Assembly: GCA_020634815.1 (NCBI GenBank)
Contig: JACKBA010000057.1
Location: forward strand, 1-26,305
Origin: Caldilineaceae bacterium
GTDB lineage: Bacteria > Chloroflexota > Anaerolineae > Caldilineales > Caldilineaceae
Length of the DNA stretch: 26,305 nt
Direction of reading: 5' to 3'
In this document: positions 1-7,307 of the stretch, in pieces
How the letters are laid out: each line of letters begins with the position of its first letter
How positions within the stretch are numbered: the first letter of the stretch is position 1
Translations under genes and position numbers: made by a program
Notes under the pieces: generated by a model
The model's input: only the letters and a program-made list of their open reading frames with translations
What the model was told of the DNA's origin: nothing
The model's database searches: none

Positions 1-38
1 GCGACCAGCAATGTGCTTGGATGGTACTTGCGTGGCTT

Positions 39-67
39 ATTGTACGCGATCTGGCGTCACAGCGCAA
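39..67 (-). promoter_or_regulatory. Candidate sigma70-type promoter reading out of the left edge
   Basis: On the minus strand there is TTGCGC (62-67), a 17-base spacer and TACAAT (39-44). The -10 box matches 5 of 6 consensus bases; the -35 box matches only 3 of 6. It would serve a gene left of the window, which cannot be seen. A chance match is quite possible. Confidence 0.25.
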
Positions 68-124
68 GCGTTTTGGGTGTGACTGCAAGGGGATTGTAAG
101 CTTAGGGCCTCGAAGCCGATTGGG

Positions 125-273
125 CTATGGTGCTGAGTCCACAAAGGGAAGACCATCGACCACGCTGATCTTCATGATGCAGCGCGGATTCCCAACCAAC
201 TACGTTCCTGAACGTCGAGCGTGGTGCGGCTTGTATGAAAGACGTAAAGCTCCCGATAGTTGAACTGCACCAT
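125..273 (-). other. Two tiny ATGA-coupled ORFs, probably decayed genes
   Basis: An ATG at 273 opens a 33-residue frame ending in TGA at 172-174. Its stop overlaps a second ATG at 175, which opens a 16-residue frame ending in TAG at 125-127. The second frame starts MKISVVDGLPFV, which resembles the first residues of retropepsin-like aspartic proteases of cyanobacteria and Chloroflexota, from memory only. It stops far before any DTG active site could occur. The ATGA overlap is typical of an operon, so these may be the stubs of a broken gene pair lying 32 bases downstream of the Doc toxin gene. They may also be chance ORFs. Nothing else was recognised in bases 1-304. Confidence 0.2.
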
Positions 274-304
274 GAACGCTCTCAGCAACGCCCGGCCCGA
301 CTCT

Positions 305-688
305 CTACTTTGGTGCTGTGTTGCCGGCAAACCAGGCGGTGATCTCTTCCATCGATTTCTTCCCCTGAGCGACGGACAGCGTGAACGCCTCTACCGCTTC
401 ATTGGTGGCCGTCAGTCGCTGGCCGTTGCGCTGTAGAAAGATCGCCGCGGCCGTGATGCCGACGCGCTTGTTGCCATCGACGAAGGGATGGTTGCCGACG
501 AGCGAGGCCATCAGCGCCGCGGCCTTGGTCACAAGATCCGGGTATAGGTCTTCACCGTCGAAGGTTGCCTGTGGCCGCGCCACGGCAGATTCAAGCAGTC
601 CCAAGTCGCGGATGCCGGGTGCACCGCCGGTTTCGGCAATCAGGCGGGCATGGATGAAGAGCACCTGTGCCGTGGTCAGGTAGTTCAC
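305..688 (-). CDS. doc: Doc/Fic-family death-on-curing toxin
   Basis: This 127-residue protein is typical in length for Doc toxins. The Fic core motif HPFVDGNKRVG is at residues 67-77, with the catalytic His67 and the anion-binding GNKR loop intact, and the N-terminal LTTAQVLFIHARLI helix is also typical. Doc kinases inactivate EF-Tu by phosphorylation; related Fic enzymes AMPylate targets. The start is GTG at 688, overlapping the antitoxin TGA by four bases (GTGA), so translation is probably coupled to the upstream antitoxin gene. The classical partner of Doc is Phd; here it is an AbrB/SpoVT-fold protein. All key residues are present, so the toxin looks active. The family call is firm; the cellular target is inferred. 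Confidence 0.93.
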   Translation of the reverse strand: MNYLTTAQVLFIHARLIAETGGAPGIRDLGLLESAVARPQATFDGEDLYPDLVTKAAALMASLVGNHPFVDGNKRVGITAAAIFLQRNGQRLTATNEAVEAFTLSVAQGKKSMEEITAWFAGNTAPK

Positions 689-924
689 CGGGCAAGCGCT
701 TCGAGTGCAGGGCGATACGATTCGATGAAATCGGCCACCTGGCGAGCAAACTCCACGTCCACGCCATCGGCCGCCGGCGCCGACGGCGCGATAACGATCT
801 GCCGCTGATCGGCGTCCAGTTTGACCGAAACTTCGCCCCCTTCGACCAGGTGCAGGGCGTCGAGCATTTCTTTGGGCAGGGCAACGACAATGCTGTTGCC
901 GGTTTTGAAGACTTTGCGGATCAT
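685..924 (-). CDS. AbrB/MazE/SpoVT-type antitoxin
   Basis: About 79 residues. The N-terminal half has the swapped-hairpin beta-barrel pattern of AbrB/MazE DNA-binding domains (RKVFKTGNSIVVALPKEML, then a VEGGEVSVKLD strand). The acidic helical C-terminus (residues about 52-79) would wrap and neutralise the toxin. I chose the ATG at 924 because GGAG lies 8 bases upstream; a GTG at 930 would leave only a 2-base spacing. It is the first gene of a two-gene operon with the Doc toxin and overlaps it by GTGA. Antitoxins of this fold usually bind their own promoter, and a palindrome lies 30 bases upstream at 954-964. Family confidence is high. Confidence 0.9.
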   Translation of the reverse strand: MIRKVFKTGNSIVVALPKEMLDALHLVEGGEVSVKLDADQRQIVIAPSAPAADGVDVEFARQVADFIESYRPALEALAR

Positions 925-953
925 AGTCACTACTCCAAGTCCGGGCCGTGTCT

Positions 954-964
954 ATACACTGTAT
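954..964. promoter_or_regulatory. Operator-like palindrome upstream of the toxin-antitoxin operon
   Basis: ATACA-C-TGTAT is an 11-base inverted repeat centred 35 bases upstream of the antitoxin ATG, in a locally AT-rich patch with TATAGA-like -10 sequence on the minus strand. Position and symmetry fit autoregulation by the AbrB-fold antitoxin dimer. No binding evidence is available. Confidence 0.35.
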
Positions 965-1112
965 GTACCGCTAGTCTATCACAGGTTGCCGATGTTGCGA
1001 GCACACTCCCTGAAATCGTGGGTTCTGTATCACGTATGTGGCAAGCAACTATCCCCCTCTCCCTTTCTCCCTTTCTCCCCCTCTTCCTTCACTCTCCGCC
1101 AACAATCTTCAG

Positions 1113-2138
1113 TCACCGCAGCCCATACTTCTCCCCAAACAACCCAACCCAATCCGCGTGCATCGTCGACTCGCGCAGCGCGGCGACCACCTGCTGGATC
1201 GTCACGGCGTGCAGGCGGGCGCGCAGGGGAGCGGGCGCCAGGCCGGCCAGCAGCGGCCACAGCCCCATCGCCGGCGCGCCGGCGCGGCCGCGCCGCACGA
1301 AGACCGGGCTGCGCGCACCGTAGAGCAGGACGAAGTGGCCGCCCTTGTGCGCAGCAAAGAGGCTCTCGCGGAAGAACTGGTAGTAGATCGTAAAGGGACA
1401 GAGCGTGTCGCGGGCAAGCTGGGAGTCCAGCACGCCGTGCTCGACCATGCGCTGCCAGTACTGCCGGCCGATGTGATGCAGATAGCACGATTCCAGCCGT
1501 TGCGCCGGGTTGTGGCCGTCGCAGTCGCCGGCGGCAAAGACCGAGCAGCCGCCAAAGCCATTCTCCGACAGCTTGGCCTCGACGAAGAGTGGCGCCGATC
1601 CCGCCGCCCCGTAAATGGCCAGGTCGAGCGAGGTGGGCTGCCCCATGTCCTCGTTGAAGACGGCGCGGTCGCCTTCCTCCAGCTTGAGCGTCACCGGCCC
1701 GGCCGGCCAGGGCACGCCGGCCTCCCGGAAGGCCTGGGCCAGCGGCGCCACATCGTTGCGCGTGATGAGCGGGCCGATGAGGTTGAAGAGCATCGCCTGG
1801 CTGCTCAGCCCGTGGTGCAGATACTTGTGCAGCGGGAAGGCGTCGACGCCCTGGCGCGACGCTTGCTCGCCACGAATGAAGTCGGCCACTTCCGGCAGGA
1901 TGATGTTGCGCGGCCAGTCGGCGAAGTCGCGCAGCAAGTAAGGCATGCGCGGGTGCACGGCCGCGCCTTGCTTGCGGAACCATGCGCCGGCGGCCTGGCG
2001 CAACTCGTCCTCATAGCTGCTGCGGCGTGGATAGGGCCACGTATAGGCCAGCTTGCGGCTGGACGCAGCGGGCGCGGCCGCCTCCGTTGTGTCGGTGTCG
2101 TCGATTGGGGTTGGCGGCTCCGAATTGCTCTGACTCAT
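1113..2138 (-). CDS. Putative PGN_0703-like restriction endonuclease-fold protein
   Basis: A 341-residue soluble protein. The central part reads TSLDLAIYG, then PLFVEAKLSE about ten residues later, followed by GFGGCSVF and GDCDG. The D...E-x-K arrangement on consecutive predicted strands is that of PD-(D/E)xK nucleases, and the whole resembles the PGN_0703 family of putative restriction endonucleases (recalled, not searched). The N-terminal 30 residues are low-complexity. The start is ATG at 2138, overlapping the upstream gene's TGA by one base (TGATG); a GTG at 2141 would give the common GTGA overlap. It is therefore translationally coupled to the 2138-2959 gene. No methyltransferase lies nearby, so a classical restriction-modification pair is not supported. 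Nuclease activity is inferred. Confidence 0.6.
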   Translation of the reverse strand: MSQSNSEPPTPIDDTDTTEAAAPAASSRKLAYTWPYPRRSSYEDELRQAAGAWFRKQGAAVHPRMPYLLRDFADWPRNIILPEVADFIRGEQASRQGVDAFPLHKYLHHGLSSQAMLFNLIGPLITRNDVAPLAQAFREAGVPWPAGPVTLKLEEGDRAVFNEDMGQPTSLDLAIYGAAGSAPLFVEAKLSENGFGGCSVFAAGDCDGHNPAQRLESCYLHHIGRQYWQRMVEHGVLDSQLARDTLCPFTIYYQFFRESLFAAHKGGHFVLLYGARSPVFVRRGRAGAPAMGLWPLLAGLAPAPLRARLHAVTIQQVVAALRESTMHADWVGLFGEKYGLR

Positions 2139-2959
2139 CACTTGGGCACCCCGACCACCTTGGGATGGGTACGACGCAGGGCGCGCAACTCGATGCGAAG
2201 CGCACGGATGGAGCGGCGCACCACGCGCATGGCATCGTTGCGCGCTCGCGTGGCTATTTTGGCGTCGTGGTCGACCTGCTGGCGCCGGTAGAAGGTTTCC
2301 TCGAGTTCGTCAAGCTCCGTCAATGCCGCAGCAATGCGGGTGGGGCCAAAGGTTGTGGTAGCCAGCAGTGACGCATAGGGTTCGGCCTGCGCGGCTCTTA
2401 AAGCTTGCCGGGCCAAACTAAAGAATATGCCAATCGTGGTGGGTAGCGGCTCGTTCAGGCTTAGCGCGATCTCGCCGGCCTCGTCGACCACGGCGCGGGC
2501 AAGCTGGCGAAAGATGCCCATGGTGCTCACCATCGCGTCGTAGCGGGTGCGCTGCTCGTCGGCTGCGTAGCGCTGGGCGGCGATGGCCATCTGACGAGCG
2601 TCAACGGCGGCGAGCGCCGCCGCGCGCTCCTCCCGATGGCGCGCCACAACCTCGGGCGTAAGCCCGTAGGCCGGAAGCAGCGGGGCGAGCATTTCGCCCG
2701 CAAGCTCCAGCCCTTCGATGATGATCTGATAGTCGGAAAGCAGGTCCATGTCCGCTTTCGGCTGCGTGTGACGCTTGCGGCGGCGTGGCTTGGCGGGCGG
2801 TGCGGTCGTCTCGGCATCTTCTGACTTGCCGTCGGTGCGCTCGGACGTGACACTTCCGGCGTCGCGCGGCGCGGTGGCCGATGGCGCGTCACCGCCGGTC
2901 TGCTTCTCCGGCGCTGAACTCGCCGTGGCATCCTGTGTTTCGTTCTCGTTGCCGTCCAT
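2138..2959 (-). CDS. Hypothetical helical protein coupled to the nuclease-like gene
   Basis: I do not recognise this 273-residue protein. Residues 1-55 are acidic and rich in Thr/Ala/Ser, probably disordered, followed by a basic patch (KPRRRKRH, 57-64). The rest is predicted almost wholly alpha-helical, with Ala/Arg/Glu-rich helices and a very basic C-terminus (RRSIRALRIELRALRR), suggesting nucleic-acid contact or coiled coil. No signal peptide or membrane segment is seen. I chose the ATG at 2959 because AGGAG lies 7 bases upstream; an in-frame ATG at 3007 has no comparable site. It shares a stop/start overlap with the downstream putative nuclease gene, so the two are probably one functional unit. 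Function unknown. Confidence 0.8.
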   Translation of the reverse strand: MDGNENETQDATASSAPEKQTGGDAPSATAPRDAGSVTSERTDGKSEDAETTAPPAKPRRRKRHTQPKADMDLLSDYQIIIEGLELAGEMLAPLLPAYGLTPEVVARHREERAAALAAVDARQMAIAAQRYAADEQRTRYDAMVSTMGIFRQLARAVVDEAGEIALSLNEPLPTTIGIFFSLARQALRAAQAEPYASLLATTTFGPTRIAAALTELDELEETFYRRQQVDHDAKIATRARNDAMRVVRRSIRALRIELRALRRTHPKVVGVPK

Positions 2960-3131
2960 TGGCTTGCTCCTGCGTTTGGACCCAAAGGGGTCCGGCAATC
3001 GACACATCGGGGGCGATCGTGGCGGAGGGTGCGCAGGCTGCCGGCCTGGCCGAGCCTCCCCGCACGGACGTCTCGCCCATGTCGATCATGGTAGCGCACT
3101 GCGCCGGCAAAATCATGCGACAGATGACGCA

Positions 3132-3137
3132 ATTATA
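3132..3137 (-). promoter_or_regulatory. Perfect -10 box upstream of the 2138-2959 gene
   Basis: TATAAT occurs on the minus strand about 175 bases before the ATG at 2959, in a small AT-rich island within GC-rich DNA. No good -35 box is visible 16-18 bases further upstream, so this is only a candidate promoter for the two-gene cassette. Confidence 0.35.
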
Positions 3138-3186
3138 CCCGTCAGATATGCAAAGTTGACGCCACACAGCCGTAATCGGGGCGATT

Positions 3187-3795
3187 ATTGGCTTGACGCC
3201 GCCGCTCCAAGGCATAGCCCGCCCGGCTCGCGCACACGCTGAGCCGTCTGATACGTTACGCCAGCCGGTGGAAGAATTGGCCCGTCCACCCCGAGGCCAA
3301 GCTGAGCCAACGCAAGGCCAAGCCGGCTCTGCGCAAGCGCTACTACCGCTGACGGGCGCGCTAGCTAAGCTACCTGGAGGCTTGCATGAGCCGGCGGAAG
3401 GCTTACCCGAGTTCCGTGAAACACTAACTGGGTCGGCCGAAGGCTTACTTGATCTGGCAGAAGGCTTAACCAAGTTCCGTGAGGCACTGACTGAGCCGGC
3501 CGGAGGCTAAACTAACCTGCTCGAAGGCTTAACCAAGCTCTGTGAAGCACTAACTGAATAGGCCGAAGGCTTACCTCACCTGTCCGAAGGCCTAGCCGAG
3601 TTCCATGAAGCGCTAACAGAGCCGGCCGAAGGCTTAACCAAGCTTCGTGAAGCACTAACTTAGTTGCCTGAAGGCTTAACGTAGCTGGCTGAAGGCTAAG
3701 GCAACCTTCTGGCCGGCTTGGCCGGCATTGGCGGAGGCTATGCCAGGCTGCTCGTAGCCGTGCCGATCTGGCGTGAGGAGCTACACGGGTTGACG
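3187..3795 (+). repeat. 21-bp tandem repeat tract encoding interrupted heptads
   Basis: About 29 consecutive units of 21 bases stay in perfect phase with no indel. They begin at 3187, 3208 and so on; the best conserved, with a GAAGGCTTA-like start, are at 3397, 3439, 3460, 3523, 3565, 3628 and 3670. Between 3397 and 3690 a 63-base super-period of three unit types is visible. On the plus strand each unit reads as a heptad such as AEGLTKF, REALTEP or AEGLLDL. Many differences between units are synonymous in that frame (GAA/GAG, CTA/CTG, GCA/GCG, ACT/ACA), which points to past selection on protein. Five in-frame stops lie between about 3508 and 3699. The minus strand is also interrupted by stops. 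Outer units are more GC-rich and diverged. It fills the gap between the genes ending at 2959 and 3906 and is probably a decayed heptad-repeat gene. Confidence 0.8.
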
Positions 3796-3905
3796 ATTGG
3801 CTTCGGAAAGTGGCGCGGCGGCGGAGCGCGCAACGCGTCGGGGAGGCGCGGCGGGGCGGCGCTGCCGGTCGTGCGGGTGTCCTGGCAGGCGGCGGCGGAG
3901 CGACG

Positions 3906-4943
3906 CTACTGCGCGTCGGGAAAGAGCGGCTCGTCGGCGGTCACCGCCTCCAGCAGCACGGGATAGACGGCGCCCACTTGCTGGTAAGGCTGGCCGGGGT
4001 CGATCATGTCGTGCTTGAGGCCGATGCCGGCGGGGAACTCGTAAAGGGGGACGTCGAGGCCGTGCGCCCGCCAGCCGTCGACGAGGGCGCGGCCCATTTC
4101 GTTGCGCACCACCTCGTCGCTGCCGTTGAGCACGACGCGGATGTCGGTTGTGGCCGGCGGGCGGGCACCGGCAAGTTCGACGCCCTTGAGGCCGATCCGC
4201 AGATACTCGGCGAGCGCGCGCGAGGCGTAGCGCGGGTAGGTGTAGGTCGGGCCTTCGACCTTCTCTTTGAGGCTGGGATTGAACCAGCCCCACCAGTTCG
4301 GCAGCAGGCGCGCCAGCGTGCTGATCGGTCGCGTCCCTGCGGCGGGCAGTGCCTGCACGCCCACGAGCGGCGCAACGATGACGGCCCGGTCGATGTCGCC
4401 GCGCGTGGCGGCGAGATGGGCGGCGATGCCGGCGCCGCTGGAGAAGCCAAGCACGGTGACCTTCTCGCCCAGGCCGTGCGCAACGTCGACCCAGTGGCCG
4501 GCCTCGGCTAGGGCCTGCTCCGCGCTGCTGTTGGCGGGTGCATCGGTGAGGCGGTCGGCCAGGCCGTGCTGGGGCAGGCGCACGAGCAGTACGTTGGCGC
4601 CGCGGCCCATGAGCATCTGGGCAAAGTCGGCAAACTGCTGGGGGCAGGTGCCCATGCCGTGAAAGATGACGACGACGTGATCGCTGGCGGCGCCGCGGGT
4701 CAAGGCGCGCGTGTGGCAGAGCGGGTTGACTTCCCCGCCGGCCTCCTGCACGGCCGCGGAGACGGCGCCCATGGCGTCGGGGTATGTGTAGGCTTCTGCC
4801 GCGACCGGCGCGCCGTGGTCGAGGCCGAGCGGCCAGAACCAGAGGAAGATCAAAAGCATGCCGATGACAAACACGACGATCAGGAGCAGATCGAGGGCGC
4901 GCCGGCGACGACTGCGCGGGGTGCTTGTCGACTGAGCCACCAT
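3906..4943 (-). CDS. Membrane-anchored alpha/beta hydrolase
   Basis: A 345-residue protein. Residues 11-15 are a run of arginines followed by one hydrophobic segment (about 17-38), giving an N-in signal anchor with the enzyme outside. The alpha/beta-hydrolase core follows: the oxyanion region IFHGMG (93-98), the nucleophile elbow GFSSG (166-170, Ser168), a likely acid in GSDEVV (Asp276) and the catalytic histidine in GLKHDMID (His311). Esterase or lipase activity is inferred; the substrate is unknown. The ATG at 4943 follows AGGAGG by only one base, so the adjacent GTG codon (second residue, better spaced) may be the true start. It stands alone: the next gene upstream on the same strand is 364 bases away behind a hairpin element. 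Confidence 0.88.
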   Translation of the reverse strand: MVAQSTSTPRSRRRRALDLLLIVVFVIGMLLIFLWFWPLGLDHGAPVAAEAYTYPDAMGAVSAAVQEAGGEVNPLCHTRALTRGAASDHVVVIFHGMGTCPQQFADFAQMLMGRGANVLLVRLPQHGLADRLTDAPANSSAEQALAEAGHWVDVAHGLGEKVTVLGFSSGAGIAAHLAATRGDIDRAVIVAPLVGVQALPAAGTRPISTLARLLPNWWGWFNPSLKEKVEGPTYTYPRYASRALAEYLRIGLKGVELAGARPPATTDIRVVLNGSDEVVRNEMGRALVDGWRAHGLDVPLYEFPAGIGLKHDMIDPGQPYQQVGAVYPVLLEAVTADEPLFPDAQ

Positions 4944-5073
4944 GCCTCCTTGGGGTGAAAGAACCGTGCCGGTGATCTGGTCTACCGAGAAGTGCGTCTT
5001 GATTATGACAGAAGCCGGGAGGGATGGCAACCCGCCTGAGGAAGGCGTCTCTGCTACACGCTGGGGCGAAGAA

Positions 5074-5132
5074 CGTAGGTGCGGTTTCCATATCGCAGCG
5101 AAGATTCGTGCGGTATGGAAACCGCACCTACG
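5074..5132. repeat. Long imperfect palindrome (MITE/REP-like hairpin)
   Basis: Bases 5074-5092 and 5114-5132 are perfect 19-base inverted repeats. After one mismatch the pairing continues inward with CGCA/TGCG and CGAA/TTCG around a two-base loop, giving about 27 paired bases in 59. There is no T-tract on either side, so it is not a standard terminator. It lies in the 363-base gap between the hydrolase start (4943) and the lipoprotein stop (5307). No gene was found in the rest of that gap. Confidence 0.85.
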
Positions 5133-5306
5133 GATGGCCAGAGATCGGCCGATGCGGCGTGACAAGCGTTTGAAGCCGGCCCCCATGCAGACAAAGAAGC
5201 GAGGCCCCTGCCACGCAGAGGCCTCGCCCGTTCCAGATGCTGTCATCCTGCTATCGCCATCAGGTCCGGCCCGCTGCAAGAGCCGGGCCTGGATGCGGCA
5301 TCCGGA

Positions 5307-5978
5307 TCAGTGCGTATGGCGCACTGCCGGAGGCCCGGTTGGCTCTGGGAGCGCATGGCGCCGCTGCCAGAAGTAGTCCTCCAGCACGGCGAAGGCCAGC
5401 GCAAGCAAGGCCAGCGCAAAGAAAATCCACGCAGCGATGGTGGTCGGTAGCTGGGCTACCGGCGCCGTCGCCTCCTCGTACGGCCCGCGCAGGACGTCCG
5501 CGATGGGGCCGGCCGGCACGGGCAGCGCTGCGGGCGCTTCGTAGACGCCGCGCAGCACGTCGGGCACCGGCACGGCCGCGGCGACGCCGGCGAGCATGGC
5601 CGGCGCTTCATACGGCCCGCGCAAAATATCGGGAATGGCGGCAATCGGGGCTGCGCTCATGACGGGCGGCGCCGCGTACGCGCCACGCAGGACGTCGGCG
5701 AGGGCGAGCACCGGCAGCGAAGCCGGCGCCTCATACGGCCCGCGTAGCACATCCGGCACCACGGCGACCGCAGCAACGCTCACAGCGGGCGCTTCATAGG
5801 GCTGGCGAAGAATGTCGGGAATGGCGGCCACGGAGGGCGGCAGGGGTGCTTCGTACGGCCCGCGCAGCACATCGGCTGTGGACAGATTCGGGGGCGCTTC
5901 GATCAACTTGCAGCCACTCAGCACGATAGACAGGATGCAGATACAGCAGATCCGGAACAACCAGACGCGCCGTTTCAT
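5307..5978 (-). CDS. Novel lipoprotein with seven DVLRGPYEAP repeats and a C-terminal membrane segment
   Basis: A 223-residue protein I cannot assign to a family. Residues 1-23 form a lipoprotein signal: MKRR, a hydrophobic core, then VLSGC with Cys23 as the lipidated residue. Seven copies of (A/P)D(V/I)LRGPYEAP follow, starting at residues 35, 54, 75, 94, 116, 139 and 160, separated by 8-12 residues of Ala/Pro/Val-rich linker. Residues about 180-199 are a hydrophobic helix ending in a short charged tail (EDYFWQRRH). The repeat region would thus be tethered at both ends. The start at 5978 is supported by AGGAGG 6 bases upstream. A promoter-like AT-rich patch (TATAAG/TACAAT) lies at 6034-6044. 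The repeat core suggests a binding or scaffold role, but the function is unknown. Confidence 0.85.
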   Translation of the reverse strand: MKRRVWLFRICCICILSIVLSGCKLIEAPPNLSTADVLRGPYEAPLPPSVAAIPDILRQPYEAPAVSVAAVAVVPDVLRGPYEAPASLPVLALADVLRGAYAAPPVMSAAPIAAIPDILRGPYEAPAMLAGVAAAVPVPDVLRGVYEAPAALPVPAGPIADVLRGPYEEATAPVAQLPTTIAAWIFFALALLALAFAVLEDYFWQRRHALPEPTGPPAVRHTH

Positions 5979-6033
5979 GGGATCCTCCTTCCGGCCCGCA
6001 TACGGCCAACGCGTCATTCGATTTGTTCCGCTA

Positions 6034-6044
6034 CTTATATTGTA
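6034..6044 (-). promoter_or_regulatory. Possible -10 region of the repeat lipoprotein gene
   Basis: Overlapping TATAAG and TACAAT hexamers occur on the minus strand 56-66 bases before the lipoprotein ATG, in an AT-rich island. No convincing -35 box is found at the proper distance. Confidence 0.3.
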
Positions 6045-6077
6045 CACCTGTTTGGCAAGGAGTGGGGGGATGGGGAT

Positions 6078-6181
6078 TGAGGTGTTGGGGTTTTGAGGTG
6101 ATGGGGTGATGGGGTGATGGGGTGATGGGGTGATGGTGGCAAGCTCTTAATACCCCAACACCCAAACACCCCAACACCTCA
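6078..6181. repeat. 8-bp TGATGGGG minisatellite inside a 13-bp inverted repeat
   Basis: Five units of TGATGGGG (the last imperfect) run from 6099 to 6138. The block is flanked by a perfect 13-base inverted repeat, TGAGGTGTTGGGG at 6078-6090 and its complement at 6169-6181. A second CCCCAACACC at 6153-6162 is an alternative pairing partner. It lies just downstream of the aldo/keto reductase gene that ends at 6198 and may act as a transcript-end hairpin, though there is no T-tract. Confidence 0.8.
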
Positions 6182-6197
6182 TCTTGTCATCTTCACA

Positions 6198-7196
6198 TCA
6201 CCACGCATACGCCTTCGGCGCTTCCCCACCCGGGCCGGGGAAGATTTCGTCGAGCTTGGCCAGCACATCGGCGTCCAGCGTGATCTCGGTGGCGCGCACG
6301 GCGCTCTCCAGTTGCTCGATGGTGCGCGGGCCGATGATGGGGGCGGTGACGGCCGGGTTGTGGAGCAGCCAGGCCAGCGCCACGGTGGCCGGTTCCTCGC
6401 CCATCTCGCGGCAGAGATTCTCGTAGGCCTCCAACTGCGGGCGCTTCTTCTCCACGGTCTTGGCGAAGTCGTCGCTCATGCGCCGGCCGGCCGCAGCCTT
6501 TTGCAGCGCGCCGCCCAGCAGGCCGCCGCCCAGCGGGCTCCACGGAATGAGGCCCAGCCCGTAGTGGCGGCAGGCAGGGATGACTTCCAACTCGATCGTG
6601 CGGTTGTCCAGGTGGTAGATGCTCTGCTCGCTGGCCAGGCCGGTCATGCCGCGCTTGCCCGCTTCCTGGCACGCGGTGGCGATGTCCCAGCCGGCGAAGT
6701 TGCTGGAGCCGACATAGGCGACCTTGCCCTGGTTGACCAGCGCGCCAAAGGCCTGCCACGTCTCGTCCCACGGACAATCGCGGTCGACGTGGTGCATCTG
6801 GTAGAGGTCGATCCAGTCCGTCTGCATGCGCTTGAGGCTGCCTTCGCAATGCTTGCGAATCTTGACCGCGGAGAGGCTGCGGCCGTCGCTGTTGGGCTCG
6901 GGCAGGTTCGCCTTGCGCGTGACGGGGTTGTAGACCTTGGTGGCGAGCACGACCGCGTCGCGCCGCCCGCCGCCCTGGGCAAACCAGCGGCCGATGATCT
7001 CTTCCGTCGTGCCGTGCTCCACGGCCCAGCCGTAGACGTCGGCCGTGTCGAAGAAGTTGATGCCCAGCTCCAGCGCGCGGTCCATGATGCGGAAGCTATC
7101 CTCTTCGGAGGTGACCCAGCCGAAGTTCATGGTGCCGAGGCAGAGGTTGCTCACGAGCACGCCGTGCTTGCCGAGCCGTACATGGTTGACTGCCAT
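6198..7196 (-). CDS. Aldo/keto reductase
   Basis: A 332-residue NADPH-dependent oxidoreductase of the (beta/alpha)8 aldo/keto reductase superfamily. The catalytic tetrad is visible: Asp50 and Tyr55 in FFDTADVYG, Lys87 in LATKVYN and His135 in LYQMHH. The cofactor-binding C-terminal signature includes TAPIIGPRTIEQLE, and the chain ends APKAYAW. The start at 7196 has AGGAG 9 bases upstream. It is transcribed divergently from a close paralogue at 7516. The Tas/YajO-like subgroup reduces aldehydes and ketones; the substrate is unknown. No operon partner is evident. Confidence 0.94.
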   Translation of the reverse strand: MAVNHVRLGKHGVLVSNLCLGTMNFGWVTSEEDSFRIMDRALELGINFFDTADVYGWAVEHGTTEEIIGRWFAQGGGRRDAVVLATKVYNPVTRKANLPEPNSDGRSLSAVKIRKHCEGSLKRMQTDWIDLYQMHHVDRDCPWDETWQAFGALVNQGKVAYVGSSNFAGWDIATACQEAGKRGMTGLASEQSIYHLDNRTIELEVIPACRHYGLGLIPWSPLGGGLLGGALQKAAAGRRMSDDFAKTVEKKRPQLEAYENLCREMGEEPATVALAWLLHNPAVTAPIIGPRTIEQLESAVRATEITLDADVLAKLDEIFPGPGGEAPKAYAW

Positions 7197-7307
7197 TGCT
7201 TGATTCTCCTGTAGGTGGTGCCGGCCGGATGCGCCGCGCTCGCAGCAGGAGCGCAGCCTGGCGCCGGCCAACGGTGGTTTGATGGAATGGAAGCGGAAGA
7301 CCCTCAT

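Noticed and set aside
21..263. 80-residue plus-strand ORF at the left edge
   Set aside because: No ribosome-binding site, no recognisable domain, and it lies opposite the short coupled minus-strand frames; it cannot be supported as a gene.
667..1393. Plus-strand ORFs antisense to the antitoxin and nuclease genes
   Set aside because: Their translations are Arg/Ala/Pro-rich without family features and lie opposite genes with clear motifs.
2889..3473. Long minus-strand ORF over the heptad tract and the start of the 2138-2959 gene
   Set aside because: It overlaps the N-terminus of a well-supported gene on the same strand in another frame, begins with TTG without a ribosome-binding site, and is stopped upstream within the repeat tract.
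3187..3795. CRISPR-like array
   Set aside because: The 21-base units are directly adjacent with no unique spacers, and no cas genes are present; it is a tandem repeat.
5237..6096. Plus-strand repeat ORFs antisense to the lipoprotein (ASYGPR-type repeats)
   Set aside because: They mirror the repeats of the real gene; the minus strand has the signal peptide, lipobox and ribosome-binding site.
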